64,000 nucleotides of DNA from Armigeres subalbatus (Eukaryota > Arthropoda > Insecta > Diptera > Culicidae), in NCBI RefSeq assembly GCF_024139115.2, contig NC_085139.1, positions 3,357,470-3,421,469 of the forward strand, written 5' to 3'. Of this stretch, positions 34,985 to 45,842 are shown one piece after another. Both the position numbers and the translations under genes were made by a program. The notes below the pieces were generated by a model. It made no database searches. It was not told where the DNA came from and saw only the letters and a list, made by a program, of their open reading frames with translations. Numbering within the stretch: the first letter of the stretch is position 1; each line of letters begins with the position of its first letter.

Positions 34985-36204
34985 ACCATTATACAAAGGA
35001 AGAGGCGGGGCGAATATTATTCAAAGAGCAAATTAGCCACTTGGCGACGCCATAATGTTGCCGTCCGTAGCAGAATCACGAGTGCGCCCCGGGGGGAGAT
35101 TCTATATAATATGAATTCGTATGAATGGCATCAGTGGCAGCCAAGTGAAAAATGTCGGGAGTGAATCACAAGCGTGCGTCGGAGGGAGTTGCTGGAGTAA
35201 ATATATTCATATGAATGGTAAATTGGTAATGTGATCGCATTTTGACGTGAACTACGTTTAAGGGGAGACTCTGATACAGGGTATAAGATGAAAATTTCAA
35301 AATTGGGGACCGTCACGTAGTCATGTAAGATTTTAAAAGATAATCTTTATCTTTTGATGGATTTTGAGATTTATATATCAAATGAATCAGAAACTCTCCA
35401 CCAATTTGCAAATGTTATTGAAATTTTGATTATCAACGTTAAACTAGTGGAAATTTCAATTCCTTCCAAACCCAGTAAAATTCAGACCCAATCAATAATC
35501 CTGCAACCCCAACACGGACATCAGGTTGTCATAAGTTACGGTCCTTTTCGCCCATCGCTCCATTTCTCTATGCATAAAGGCTCGTGTCTCGTGTCTTTCG
35601 TTCGAGCATTCTCAGAGAGCGGACACGATACTTCATTTGTAGCCTTGAGCCAGCATTGGAGGCGATTGTCGGGTGGAGACAAAGGCATCCCACAGCGATA
35701 GGCGGCAGTCAACGATGGTGGAGCGACGGTCGGGACGGCAGCCTCACTGGAGTGAAAATTTTGCCCGCTTGCGGTCCAAGCGACAACGGCTGCCGCGTTG
35801 ATGTTGGTCGCGTCGTCAATGGTGGAGCTGCGGTAATTGCGGATAGTGAATGGAGTCATTTAAAGTAAATCAATTCTTTGGAATACCATCATTACCTTGG
35901 AAAAATGGTGTTAAGCTGTGAGGATTTTCCAAAGTGCAACAACTTGTGACAGGCACACTCTTGGCGTTCAGTAAAATCTTCTAGCAAGATTCTGAATTTG
36001 GTTATGTGCTGTCAGTGATTTCCAATGCGTACCATTGAGAAAAATAACAATATAAAATTGGTCAATTGGAGACAAACTTCGGTTAGTTACGCAGAACTTC
36101 GGTTAGTTAGGAAATTTAAATGCAAGGATGATATCAGTAGCAGTCAACTAAAATTTTCATTTTTGCTGTTAGGGATTGGAATTGCACATTATCGAAGGTT
36201 AATC

Positions 36205-36220
36205 GGTTCTTTTTAGAACC
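36205..36220 (+). other. Histone-type 3' stem-loop 3, left arm
   Basis: GGTTCTTTTTAGAACC matches the consensus and forms a perfect six-pair stem. Compared with hairpins 1 and 2 the right side has changed to GAA, turning G-U pairs into A-U pairs. It is followed by AAAATTT, not ACCA, then TTATTCAAAGTGCAAAT. Confidence 0.6.
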
Positions 36221-36671
36221 AAAATTTTATACAAAAGAATATTAACCGAAACTAATTTTATTCAAAGTGCAAATTATTATTTGCAATAGAAATACCCTAA
36301 TTAAGTTAAGCTCATTTAGAAGATTTTTCAAAAAATAATAAAAAACAATGAAATTGATTTTTTCAAGTGAAAACCCTAACAAAATAAACAAACAAAACTA
36401 AACTTCTCATATTATATAAAACTCGAGAATTAAAAAATTTTGACTTAGTTACATGAATATCAGCTACTTCCAAAATGTAAATTTTTAATTGTCGTATCCA
36501 ACAAATTTTATGTTTTGAATATTGCTCGACACCAGTGTTGTCTCCAAAGTAATCAAAAGAACAATTTTGTAATATTCATGAATTATGGGTCTTGCTAGGT
36601 TCTTCATTTCACCAAACGGTTTTACGTTGTTTACGTCGGGCGGTCGTGTCTTGTACACAACCCTTATGATT

Positions 36672-37345
36672 TTTTTTTTTTTTTTAATCTTTATTTAAGT
36701 GATTTTTCTTAATATCTAAAGAGTTCATCACTGAAAATTTACACTAGTAGACGACAGATGGCGCTGCTAAAAGTTTCTCGAATTTCCTATGTTCGAATTT
36801 TGACTTTCGGACAATTTCATAGTACTATGAAACTGAACGAAGAGCATACTTACGCCTAAATGCGTGCAACACGAGCATATTTATAGTACGAAGAAACTCT
36901 TAATGGGAAGCCACGGATAAAATATTCATAGATGCAAGGCATTTTTCATAACACATTATTGTTCTATGTGACTATGCTTCATCACTATTTTAATATTATC
37001 TATTTTTTGCAATTTGCAATTATTATGAAATTTAATAGTGATCAACAGCGTTTTAGTCTCTGTCGGATGCAACTTGTTGCAAGAAAATCGGTTAAGAGTT
37101 TCTATGTGAAAATTTGGCTAATGTTTTTTATGGCATTTTGTGCACACACACACGCACACACATACACACACACACACGCACACACGGACAGACAGACATT
37201 TGTTCAGCTCATTGAGCTGAGTCGAATGGTATATAACACTATGGGTCTCCGGGACTTCTATCAAAAGTTCGAATTTGGAGTGAAATGATAGCCTTTCGGT
37301 ACAACTTAGTTGTACGAGAAAGGCAAAAATTTGTGACATTATATG
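36672..37345 (+). repeat. Dispersed repeat with CA microsatellite
   Basis: A T-run, then AT-rich noncoding sequence, a (CA)n-like tract at 37138-37180, the block TATAACACTATGGGTCTCCG (37230-37249) and an end hairpin GCCTTTCGGTACAACTTAG / TTGTACGAGAAAGGC. The last two blocks match the reverse complement of 4700-4862. Copy boundaries are approximate. Confidence 0.5.
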
Positions 37346-38165
37346 AGATTTAGCTCCGGTAAAAAAAATTTTTTTCCAAAATTTCATCTGTATTCTTGTT
37401 TACGGACGAACTATACTTTCAAACGTCAATAAGAATATGGATGTTTGACTAATATAACTTTGTTTATATGTTCTTGGAAAACTGTGTTTAAAATTAAATC
37501 GTCGAATGGTTTGAATAAATGCGATACAAAGGATATGTTTAAAAATTGTACATTTGCCGTAAGTAAGAAACGAACACTTTTGCAGATTTCCAAGTTCTTG
37601 TTCACAATTCCTTCCAAAAAAAATCTGTCGGAATAAAATATGTTCCCAAATTGTACAGCAAATTCATTGGGTAAGCAACCAAGTGCAATCAAATGTGCAG
37701 AGTGAAATATATCAATTTCGAAATAATTTAGCAGAGTAGTTTACAAAATGTGTGCAAAATCAAGCATGCAATTGCTTCGAATCCATGATTTTGCACATAT
37801 TTTGTGGACGTCCTGTAACAACTCAAAATAGGATATCACAAAATCAAGTACACCACATTCTCTCTTCCATCAACATTCTACTGTCGCCAAGGAATTATAA
37901 TTTGCACTTTAAACAAAATTCAACTCGGCTAAACCTTCGCTTTCACAAAATTGTGATCCTGAGAATCAATTTATTTTCAATGCCTCACAAATAACTTTCT
38001 TGCGTCGCAAAAGCGGTTAATTTGCACTTTGCACAAATATTCTACACACAACATTCTTCCCTTGTATAAAATGGTGGTCCTAAGTGTAGTGTAGAAACCT
38101 CGTCCGGGTCACGACAATAACGCAGCCGGTAGAATTCAATTTATTTTTTTAAAGTTGGTTGAGCT
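37346..38165. other. Noncoding part of the SMUG1 intron
   Basis: AT-rich. I see scattered partial echoes (for example AGCATGCAATTGCTTC) but no gene, no clear repeat boundaries and no RNA fold. Confidence 0.35.
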
Positions 38166-38189
38166 CCCTGTCCTTATTTGTTGGAATCG

Positions 38190-38335
38190 GCGACGGAAGG
38201 GCAGAGAAGTAGGCCGGGAGGCAAAGAACTGGGGTGAGTAGGAAAGAAAAGGTGCAAAACAAAAGAATGCTAGCGTTCCCTGACGGAAGGGCAGAGGAGT
38301 AGGCCGGGTGGCAAAAAAGAGGTGCAAAATAAAAG
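38190..38335. repeat. 90-bp tandem duplication
   Basis: GACGGAAGGGCAGAG followed by AGTAGGCCGGG occurs at about 38191 and again at about 38281, with GGTGCAAAA and AAAAG motifs between. It is an imperfect two-copy tandem repeat, noncoding. Confidence 0.55.
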
Positions 38336-38521
38336 GCACAAAACATAAAAGCTGAAAAAAAATTAAGAAATGCAAGAGAAAAAGGCAGATGAACAAATGA
38401 CAAAAAAAGGCACAATGAGATAAATGAAACTAATAGGCAAAAGAGTTTGCTAAACGAAAACGTTAAGCGACGGAATGAAAACAAAAATGACGAAAATGAT
38501 TAATGGTCAGGTGAATATAAA

Positions 38522-39225
38522 ATAAAATTAGAATTTTGGATTGGATTTTGATTGAATTTGGATTAATATTGTTTAGGAATTGGATTGGCTTTGGGTTGGA
38601 TTCTGATTGAGTTTGGATTGTTTTAGGATCGGATTTGGATTGGATTTAGATTGGTTCTGAATTAGATTTGGATTAAAATTGGATTGAATTTGGATTGGAT
38701 TATAAGTGGTTTTGGAACGGATTCAAATCGGATTTGGATTGTATATGGTTTGGATTTGGATTCATATTGGTTACAAGTTGGATTTGATTTTGTTTTGGAT
38801 TGAATTTAAATTGGATTTGGATTTAGACTGGTTCGGAATTGAATATCAAATGGTTTCGGATCGGATTTGGATTGGATTCGAATTTAGATTGGTTCGGAAT
38901 TGGATTTGATTTGTTTTTTGGGTTGGATTTGGGTTGGATTCGGATTGAATTTGGATTGTTTTACGATCGGATTTGGATTGGATTTAGATTGGTTCTAAAT
39001 TTTATTTGGATTAAAATTGGTTTGATTGGATTATGAGTGGATTTGTAATGGATTTGGATTATTATTGGTTAGAAATTGGATTTGATTTGGTTTTGGATTG
39101 AATTTAGACTGGATTTCAATTTAGGTTGGTTCGAAATTGGATATCAAATGGTTTCGGATCAGATTTGGATTGGATTCGAATTTATATTGGTTGTGAATTG
39201 GATTTGAGTTAGATTTGGATTGGAT
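38522..39225. repeat. GGATTT minisatellite with higher-order unit
   Basis: About 700 bp of degenerate TTGGATT(T) repeats. A higher-order unit of about 337 bp is visible: TTCTGATTGAGTTTGGATTG with GATCGGATTTGGATTGG near 38600 recurs near 38940 with few changes. It ends about 240 bp before the last SMUG1 exon. Apparent open frames here (WIWIHIG-like) are artefacts of the repeat. Confidence 0.85.
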
Positions 39226-39464
39226 TGAAAAAAAAAAATCAATCAAACTGAATCTGGTAACAATAAGTGTGTACTCAAAAAAATAAATTGCGTGGCAATA
39301 ATGTAGAAATACAACAATGTTTGTAAAGAAAGAATAAGCTTTAGAAACGTTAGAAACGCTATTGTCGTAATCATCAAATCCTAAAATGCACAAATCAGCA
39401 TTAAACACACTCAAAATATTGTTCAAACTATTTTCACCTTATTGCTTGATTCCATATATTCCAG

Positions 39465-39734
39465 GGAACATCCAAAACTCGCATGCAAGACGTCTGTTCC
39501 GAGTTCCTGCTAAAAGCGCTCCATTTATTTGGCCCCACAGTGATCGTGTCCGTCGGTCGCTACTGCGAGGATCGAGTCAAACTACTGGTCCGACAGAACC
39601 TACTGGATCGCGACCGTGTCAAACTGCTTTGCATACCACACCCGAGCCCACGCAGTCTGAACAATACCAACTGGGCGGAAAAGGCTCGCCAGTGGCTTGT
39701 GGACAACGGAGTCATGCCGTATCTGGTGGAGTAA
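39465..39734 (+). CDS. SMUG1: SMUG1 uracil-DNA glycosylase, last exon
   Basis: The acceptor TATATTCCAG at 39455-39464 opens the exon with GTSKTRMQDVCSEFLLKAL, in phase 0, continuing SGRNITPAELK from 20180. VIVSVGRYCEDR matches the human VVGVGRLAEQR segment. The second catalytic motif HPSPR is present (His at residue about 302), then NTNWAEKARQWLVDNG and a stop at 39732-39734. The predicted protein is 332 residues against about 270 in human, the excess being N-terminal. No AATAAA lies in the 66 bp before the next gene. The call rests on matching motif order on both sides of the 19.3-kb intron. Confidence 0.93.
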   Translation, partial: GTSKTRMQDVCSEFLLKALHLFGPTVIVSVGRYCEDRVKLLVRQNLLDRDRVKLLCIPHPSPRSLNNTNWAEKARQWLVDNGVMPYLVE

Positions 39735-39800
39735 AATCGATTATAAATTGGCAATACGAGAGAGTACAAATCATTTTATCTGCAATTTTGTGTGTTTGGT

Positions 39801-40286
39801 ATGGAGCATTTTATGGAACAAGCCCTGGAACAGGCACGCAAAGCGGAACATCTGAAGGAAGTCCCGGTGGGGTGTGTTTTTGTCTATCGTGGTGAAATAA
39901 TCGCCAACGGGTGCAATCTGGTGAATGAAACGAAAAATGCAACACGCCATGTGGAATTTATCTGCATCGATCAAGTGCTGGAATACTGCAAGACTAATGG
40001 CTTGAAGCATGCCGACGTATTCCGAGAAGTGACCGTAGTGGTGACGGTTGAACCGTGTATAATGTGTGCAGCGGCACTGATCGAGTTGAATGTACATGAA
40101 GTGATCTACGGATGCAAGAACGATCGCTTCGGAGGCTGCACCGTGCTGAATGTTCCGGGGTTGCTCAAGACTAACATTCCCATACGTGGTGGAGTCAGAG
40201 CAGATGAAGCAATGGAACTGCTTAAGGAGTTCTACAAAGGAGAAAATCCTTCAGCACCCGTTCCTAAGGTAAAATCAAAGAACTAA
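39801..40286 (+). CDS. ADAT2: ADAT2, catalytic subunit of tRNA adenosine-34 deaminase
   Basis: ADAT2 with ADAT3 converts A34 to inosine in the anticodon of several tRNAs. The gene is a single exon of 161 codons, close to the ~190-residue human protein; the start is the ATG at 39801 (MEHFMEQALEQARKAEH). The deaminase fold shows EVPVGCVFVYRGEIIANGCN, then the zinc site H50-V-E52 (usual H-A-E) with the proton-shuttle Glu kept, and PCIMC (Cys86, Cys89). The C-terminal family segment NDRFGGC, then ADEAMELLKEFYKGENPSAP, follows, with a basic tail KVKSKN. It starts only 66 bp after the SMUG1 stop on the same strand, so a shared transcript or a very compact promoter is likely. Confidence 0.95.
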   Translation: MEHFMEQALEQARKAEHLKEVPVGCVFVYRGEIIANGCNLVNETKNATRHVEFICIDQVLEYCKTNGLKHADVFREVTVVVTVEPCIMCAAALIELNVHEVIYGCKNDRFGGCTVLNVPGLLKTNIPIRGGVRADEAMELLKEFYKGENPSAPVPKVKSKN

Positions 40287-40765
40287 GTTAGCATTTGTTT
40301 TATTTTTATATATTTTTCAACAAAAAATAATTATTGGAGTTTGTCTTGATCCGAATAACACCTATACCTACTATACTTTTTTCGTATTGTAGTTTTGCCT
40401 TCATAGTACATTAGTACACTACATAGTACGTTAAGAATCAATTCAAAAACCAGGAGACCCATAGTTTAGTAACCAATAGACTAACCCTTAAATGTGCAAT
40501 GTTGTTTTAAAACAACAAACCAAAAATAAGTTAAATGTTAATGATTTTAATGGCTGTTTTCGTTAAAAATATTTTCGACGATTTGTAAAAAAAATCGCCT
40601 TACGCCTTTAAGGGCTAAGTTCGATTGTTTGTGTAATTGTACATTAATTTATTATCAAAATTATAGCATATGTAAATATAAATTCAATCAATTAACAAGA
40701 TGAACCAATGTTCCTTATAATACAGAGATATACGCAAGCGCAAGGTAATACCGACCAAGTGCGAC
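40287..40765. other. Convergent 3' region of ADAT2 and cystatin
   Basis: AT-rich spacer between convergent stops. AAAAAATAATTATTGG (about 40322) could end ADAT2, and TTTATT at 40649-40654 is an AATAAA on the minus strand, 112 nt after the cystatin stop. Confidence 0.5.
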
Positions 40766-41068
40766 TCATTTCTTCTCGTGCTTGTCGAAGGTCAGTTTCA
40801 ATCCCTCGCCCTTCTCTGTCAGCCAGGGCCGGCTCCACGCCGTAATTTTGTACTCCTGCTGCGTTTCGTCATCCTCGAACACGATGTAGAACGTGTGCAG
40901 TGATCCGGCAACTACCTGATGGGTGGCACGCAGGATTTTATACTTGCGTCCTGCGTGAGCCCCGGATTGAACCAATGCTGCCTTAATGTACTCGTGGTGC
41001 TCAGGGTGATCCGGATTCTCCGACGGATTCACTCCACCAACCTTGACGTGGGCTCTCTCGCTGGCCAT
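40766..41068 (-). CDS. Cystatin, stefin-like cysteine protease inhibitor
   Basis: The gene encodes a 100-residue protein without a signal peptide, so it is probably cytosolic like stefins (type 1 cystatins). It would bind papain-like proteases. The N-terminal Gly pair (VKVGGVNPSE) and the central loop QVVAG (in ATHQVVAGSLHTFYIVFED), both protease-contacting elements, are present. A Pro-Trp pair (SRPWLTEKG) stands at the usual second-loop place. There are no cysteines. The start is the ATG at 41068-41066; the open frame extends further upstream but crosses a good acceptor (TTTTTTGCAG, ending 41089), so the extra residues are intron. The upstream exon ends at 41174 before GTAAGT; the intron 41089-41173 is in the 5' UTR. 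Confidence 0.9.
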   Translation of the reverse strand: MASERAHVKVGGVNPSENPDHPEHHEYIKAALVQSGAHAGRKYKILRATHQVVAGSLHTFYIVFEDDETQQEYKITAWSRPWLTEKGEGLKLTFDKHEKK

Positions 41069-41239
41069 TTTAGTTTGTCCGGATATTCCTGCAAAAAATA
41101 TGAAATCATTCATTTATTAAGTAGTAATTATCACTTTAGAGAGGTGAGTCATTGAGTTCCATCGAGAACTTACGAGATGATGTAGACTCGTCAAATGTCT
41201 GTCGTTGAATGATGGCCCTTGAACGTGTTGTTAGTTAGT

Positions 41240-41246
41240 TTTATAC
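41240..41246 (-). promoter_or_regulatory. TATA box of cystatin
   Basis: AGTATAAAACTAAC on the minus strand, about 66 bp upstream of the 5' UTR intron donor. It would place transcription start near 41215, giving a noncoding first exon of about 40 nt. Confidence 0.5.
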
Positions 41247-41259
41247 TATTGACTGATGT

Positions 41260-42604
41260 CTTGATGCAGCTCGTGTGTTCAGTGGCGTTTCCCTAACCTC
41301 AATCTACCTGTGCACTGGATTGAAATTTAAGGAATTTTTGTGCGGAAATGTATAGAATGACTAGATTTTGATTAGTTTAAACGATTCTGATAATTTTATT
41401 TTCCATTTGGGCTGTAGAAAGATCAAAATTTTCATTTTTCGTGTCAGTGCACAGGTAAAAAGTGAGGTTACGCGACGCCACTGCGTGTGTTACAACTGGA
41501 AGAAAAAAAAAAGAAAGCAATCATTGTTATCAATGTGCGTTCGCTGTACTCTGAAGCAGACAAAAGATCGATATGCAATTATGTATGTGGTAGAACCTCA
41601 TAAAGCATATTATCGTTTGTTGACTGCACTACTAGTCTATCAACCTGTTCTTTGTTTGATTCTAACGGCATGTATCAAACAATTACATATTCTAAGATTG
41701 GCAAGATTGGTACCTAAATTTGTATCCTTCAATAATTATTCATATAATTCATAATAACTTATCTAATAAATTTAGAAAACTAAGCAATTTATTATTTAAA
41801 TACTCTTTTTACGTAGTTTTTAATTTTTTAAGCAGTTCGATTATAATCATATAAGCTACCAACCTTAGTATTCAACAGATTATTACGTGATTTCAAATTT
41901 AATAAGCCGAAAAACACTTAAATTTCGATTTTTCGCATTTTGGTACACTTTGATGTAAGCGAAAGAAAAATTGTTGAGGGAATAGAAGGATAAAAAATTC
42001 CTTATTCAGTAATATACTGCTCTATAAGAATTACCAAAAAATAGTTTTTTTTTTGTTATTTCTAAGTTTTCTAATTTAATATAAAAGAAACTTTATAAAT
42101 TACAATTAGAATTTATTAAATTTAGTAATCTATAAAGCAGCCCCCGTTTTTAATTAAATTGCTTTTAGAATTTTTGAGAAGAGTTTTAAAAACTTCTTCG
42201 TATGCTTTCCCGTGGAGATTTTTTCGATTATCATCTTTCTGCTTCTTCTTCTTCATGCAACATCAAAGCCCCAATAGTATTAAGCGCAGTTTATCTACTA
42301 AGAGGCCCACTGTTGATCACTTTAGTCTACTCAAAAACAAAGAGATTGATCGCAAAATGATTTGTTTTTTAAACAGTGATGAAATTTTTTTTATTGAATA
42401 TTGTTCTTTTATTCGCGCACGAAGGAAGACTATCATTTTCCACGTTTGTAGAAAGTCTACTTACTTTATTCCCTAGTACAAGATTAGCACTACGAGATAG
42501 TTTAGTAACTAAAGCAAGAGTCCGATTACTTTGATGACTAATGCATTTGGCTCACTGTCACTTGTTTGCTTTACTTTTGCTTTACATTTACTACTGACAT
42601 GAAG
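41260..42604. other. Noncoding region upstream of cystatin
   Basis: Strongly AT-rich. A 128-codon frame at 41368-41754 has no recognisable domain and composition like its surroundings. I see no repeat ends or RNA genes. Confidence 0.35.
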
Positions 42605-42837
42605 TCAAGACAAAATTTTCAAAACGACTTATCTGCTTTTGTAAACAAAGATTCAAACGACGATTTGACGAATCTGATAGCTCTCCCACGCAAACCAACA
42701 CCATCAGCAGGTAGCGGATGCCTTCACCTACCTATCGGTGGTGTTGGTTTGCGTGGGAGAGCTATCAGATTCGTCAAATTGTCGTTTGTATCTTTGTTTA
42801 CAAAAGCAGATAAGTCGTTTTGAAAATTTTGTCTTGA
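42605..42837. mobile_element. Near-perfect palindromic MITE (hairpin)
   Basis: About 105 bp from TCAAGACAAAATTTTCAAAA through CTCTCCCACGCAAACCAACACC are repeated as almost perfect reverse complement to 42837, with only a ~30-bp loop. Two or three mismatches are visible. Such arms suggest a young element or one kept alike by conversion. It lies inside the gene island between the two giant arms. Confidence 0.8.
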
Positions 42838-43922
42838 AGTTTTGTTTTGTTGTTATCAGTCTTTGTTATTAAGATTCATTTAAGGTATGTTGGGGAACAT
42901 TGGGGAAAGTAGGCAAAGATATTTATTTTAGGTAAATCTTTTTGCACTCACCGCATCAAAACAAAGCCGCTATTGTATATGCAGGTTAACATGCGAGATG
43001 TTTTGAAGGAACTGGTCTACGGTGGCACTATCTACTCATTTCATAGTGGCGGATTTTGCTTTTTCATTAATCCATTGTATATGTACACTTATAATAATCC
43101 ACACATTTTTATTGGCAAAAATCTATATAAATTTACAAATAAATTTTGTGTGTGCGTTAATAACCACCTGCCACAGTAGAATCCACATAAAAATTATTAG
43201 TCAATAAGAGTTATATGCTTGGTTATATGTGTCTGGTGTTATATGTCTATGCGAATTCACATAGATACATAAATAAAAATCCACACTCAGCTTTTGTTTT
43301 TTATAAAGGGTTCATTATACTTTATGTTTTACTCATTGAATCCAATGATTGAAATGCAAGTTTATGATGTGACATTGGAACATAATACGCTTTACCAACT
43401 TTACCACTGAATATTTGCTACTTTTTAAAACTCACCCCACAGTACCTTATAACATCTTCGTATAAATGGGACACGTTCACGAAATACTGTATGCCTTCTT
43501 GCATGCAAGTAGGCACGCTAATAGCACAGAGAACAGACATACAAGTCCGTTCTCAATCGTGCACGATGTGTAAGGAATTTAACGGACGTTTTGAAATGCA
43601 ACACAAGTGGCAATCTTGTGGAGGCGCAGGGATAGCATAGTTTCTCTCATCAAGAAGCTCACGGATAAAAATATAAAAGCTAAATAGATTAAAATTTAAG
43701 CTAAAACCATATTCGATCTATCCACTCATTGCTAGGATTAATTTTAATTTAATCTTCCGAGGATTAAAGTTGATTTATTCATTGCAAAGCTTTCTTTGCT
43801 ATAATTGTTAGGCAACGGTGTGCATATTGTTTACATCTTAATTTAACATAAAAATATGAAAATGAAAAAACAAACAACATTTAGATTACGTCACGACGTT
43901 GAAAGAGAATTGAAAAAATAAG
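42838..43922. other. Noncoding spacer before the right arm
   Basis: AT-rich with no recognised gene. It includes GAACAGACATACAAGTCCGTTC (43531-43552), a short hairpin, and nothing else I can support. Confidence 0.35.
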
Positions 43923-44359
43923 AAGGGTTGTGTGCAGGACACGTCAGCCCGACGTAAACAACGTAAAACCTTTTGGTGAAATGAAGAACCTAGCAAGACC
44001 CATAATTCATGAATATTACAAAATTGACTGTTGGAGACAACACTGGTGTCGAGCAATATTCAAAACATAAAATTTGTTGGATACGACAATTAAAAATTTA
44101 CATTTTGAAAGTAGCTATTCATGTAATTAAGTCAAAATTTTTTAATTCTCGAGTTTTATATAATATGAGAAGTTTAGTTTTGTTTGTTTAATTTGTTGGG
44201 GTTTTCACTTGGAAAAAATCAATTTCATTGTTGTTTTTTCTTATTTTTTCGAAAAATCTTCTAAATGAGCTTAACTTAATTTGGGTATTTCTATTGCAAA
44301 TAATAATTTGCACTTTGAATAAAATTAGTTTCAATTAATATTCTTTTGTATAAAATTTA

Positions 44360-44375
44360 GGTTCTAAAAAGAACC
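44360..44375 (-). other. Histone-type 3' stem-loop 3, right arm
   Basis: Reverse complement GGTTCTTTTTAGAACC, identical to the hairpin at 36205-36220 although the flanks have diverged. Confidence 0.6.
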
Positions 44376-45471
44376 GATTAACCTTCGATAATGTGCAATT
44401 CCAATCCCTAACAGCAAAAATGAAAGATTTAGTTGACTGCTACTGATATAATCCTTGCATTTAACTAACTAACCGAAGTTCTGCGTAGCTAACCGAAGTT
44501 TGTCTCGAATTGACCAATTTTATATTGTTATTTTTCTCAATGGTACGCATTGGAAATCACTGACAGCACATAACCAAATTCAGAATCTTGCTAGAAGATT
44601 TTACTGAACGCCAAGAGTGTGCCTGTCACAAGTTGTTGCACTTTGGAAAATCCTCTCAGCTTAACACCATTTTTCCAAGGTAATGATGGTATTCCAAAGA
44701 ATTGATTTACTTTAAATGACTCCATTCACTATCCGCAATTACCGCAGCTCCACCATTGACGACGCGACCAACATCAACGCGGCAGCCGTTGTCGCTTGGA
44801 CCGCAAGCAGGCAAAATTTTCACTCCGGAGAGGCTGCCGTCCCGACGGTCGCTCCACCAACGTTGACTGCCGCCTATCGCTGTGGGATGCCTTTGTCTCC
44901 ACCGACAATCGCCTCCAAGGGTGGCTCGAGGCTGCGAATGAAGTATCGTGTCCGATCGCTGAGGATGCTGGAAAGAGAGAGACGAGACAAGAAGCGTTTG
45001 TGCATAGAGAAATGGAGCGATGGGCGAAAAGGACCGTAACTTATGACAACCTGATGTCCGTGTTGGGGTTGCAGGATTATTGATTGGGTCTGAATTTTTA
45101 CTGGGTTTGGAAGGAATTGAAATTTCCACTAGTTTAACGTTGATAATCAAAAATTTCAATAACATTTGCAAATTGGTGGAGAGTTTCTGATTCATTTGAT
45201 ATATAAATCTCAAAAATCCATCAAAAGATAAAGATTATCTTTTAAAATCTTACATGACTACGTGACGGTCCCCAATTTTGAAATTTTCATCTTATACCCT
45301 GTATCAGAGTCTCCCCCTTAAACGTAGTTCACGTCAAAATGCGATCACATTACCAATTTACCATTCATATGAATATATTTACTCCAGCAACTCCCTCCGA
45401 CGCACGCTTGTGATTCACTCCCGACATTTTTCACTTGGCTGCCACTGATGCCATTCATACGAATTCATATT

Positions 45472-45720
45472 ATTATGCATCCCATGATAAACACTCGGAT
45501 CGTGATCATCTCATTCAGCCTCCGTTGAATCGCGCCGGAGCGCGCCCATTTATTTCACACACGGCGGCTATTCAGCTATGGCAACCCCATTCGGCGGCTT
45601 AAAAAATCAAACAGCTCAGACTCGCACCCTGTGGAAAAGCTTATGAGCGCGCTGCTGCGCAATCTTTGCTTGCGCGTTACCACCGCGAAGATCTGAGCGT
45701 TTGAGAAGAGCGCGACAATA
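45472..45720. other. Right-arm-only segment (~249 bp)
   Basis: Where the left arm reads ATTCATATTATATAGAATC, the right arm has about 249 extra bp between ATTCATATTAT and ATAGATTCTCC. The segment is GC-rich in part (GAATCGCGCCGGAGCGCGCC, GAGCGCGCTGCTGCGCAATC). The short TAT repeats at the junctions fit either an insertion here or a microhomology deletion in the left arm. Confidence 0.65.
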
Positions 45721-45842
45721 TATAGATTCTCCCCCCGGGGCGCACTCGTGATTCTGCTACGGTCGGCAACATTATGGCGTCGCCAAGTGGCTAATTTGCT
45801 CTTTGAATAATATTCGCCCCGCCTCTTCCTTTGTATAATGGT

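Larger units (their letters stand above)
32031..36665. repeat. Left arm of the giant inverted repeat (4.6 kb)
   Basis: This segment reads as the reverse complement of 43923-48852. It starts TTTTTGACGTAAACTACGTC and ends TACACAACCCTT. Inside the arm a unit starting TTTTTGACGTAAAC(T)ACGTC occurs three times in direct order (32031, 33187, 35240), each followed by diverged copies of the same ~200 bp. It also holds two copies of a block with CACGCCCCTTTGG and GGCGGGACTAATGAGCC (about 34069-34150 and 34782-34860), MITEs, and three histone-type hairpins. No long coding frame is present. The arm lies wholly inside the SMUG1 intron. Confidence 0.9.

Noticed and set aside
35354..35868. Frames shared by both arms (35354-35701, 35536-35868 and mirrors 44707-45213)
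   Set aside because: The mirror copies have different frames and stops, so the conservation is of DNA, not protein.
38706..39036. Plus-strand frames rich in Trp, Ile and Phe (WIWIHIG-like)
   Set aside because: Direct translation of the GGATTT minisatellite; not a membrane protein.
41368..41754. 128-codon frame upstream of cystatin
   Set aside because: Composition like the surrounding AT-rich DNA and no homology recognised.
36666..43922. The gene island as cargo of a giant transposon
   Set aside because: No target duplication around 32031-48852 and no transposase were seen; SMUG1 exons 1-2 lie outside the repeat, so the island was not carried in as a unit from elsewhere.
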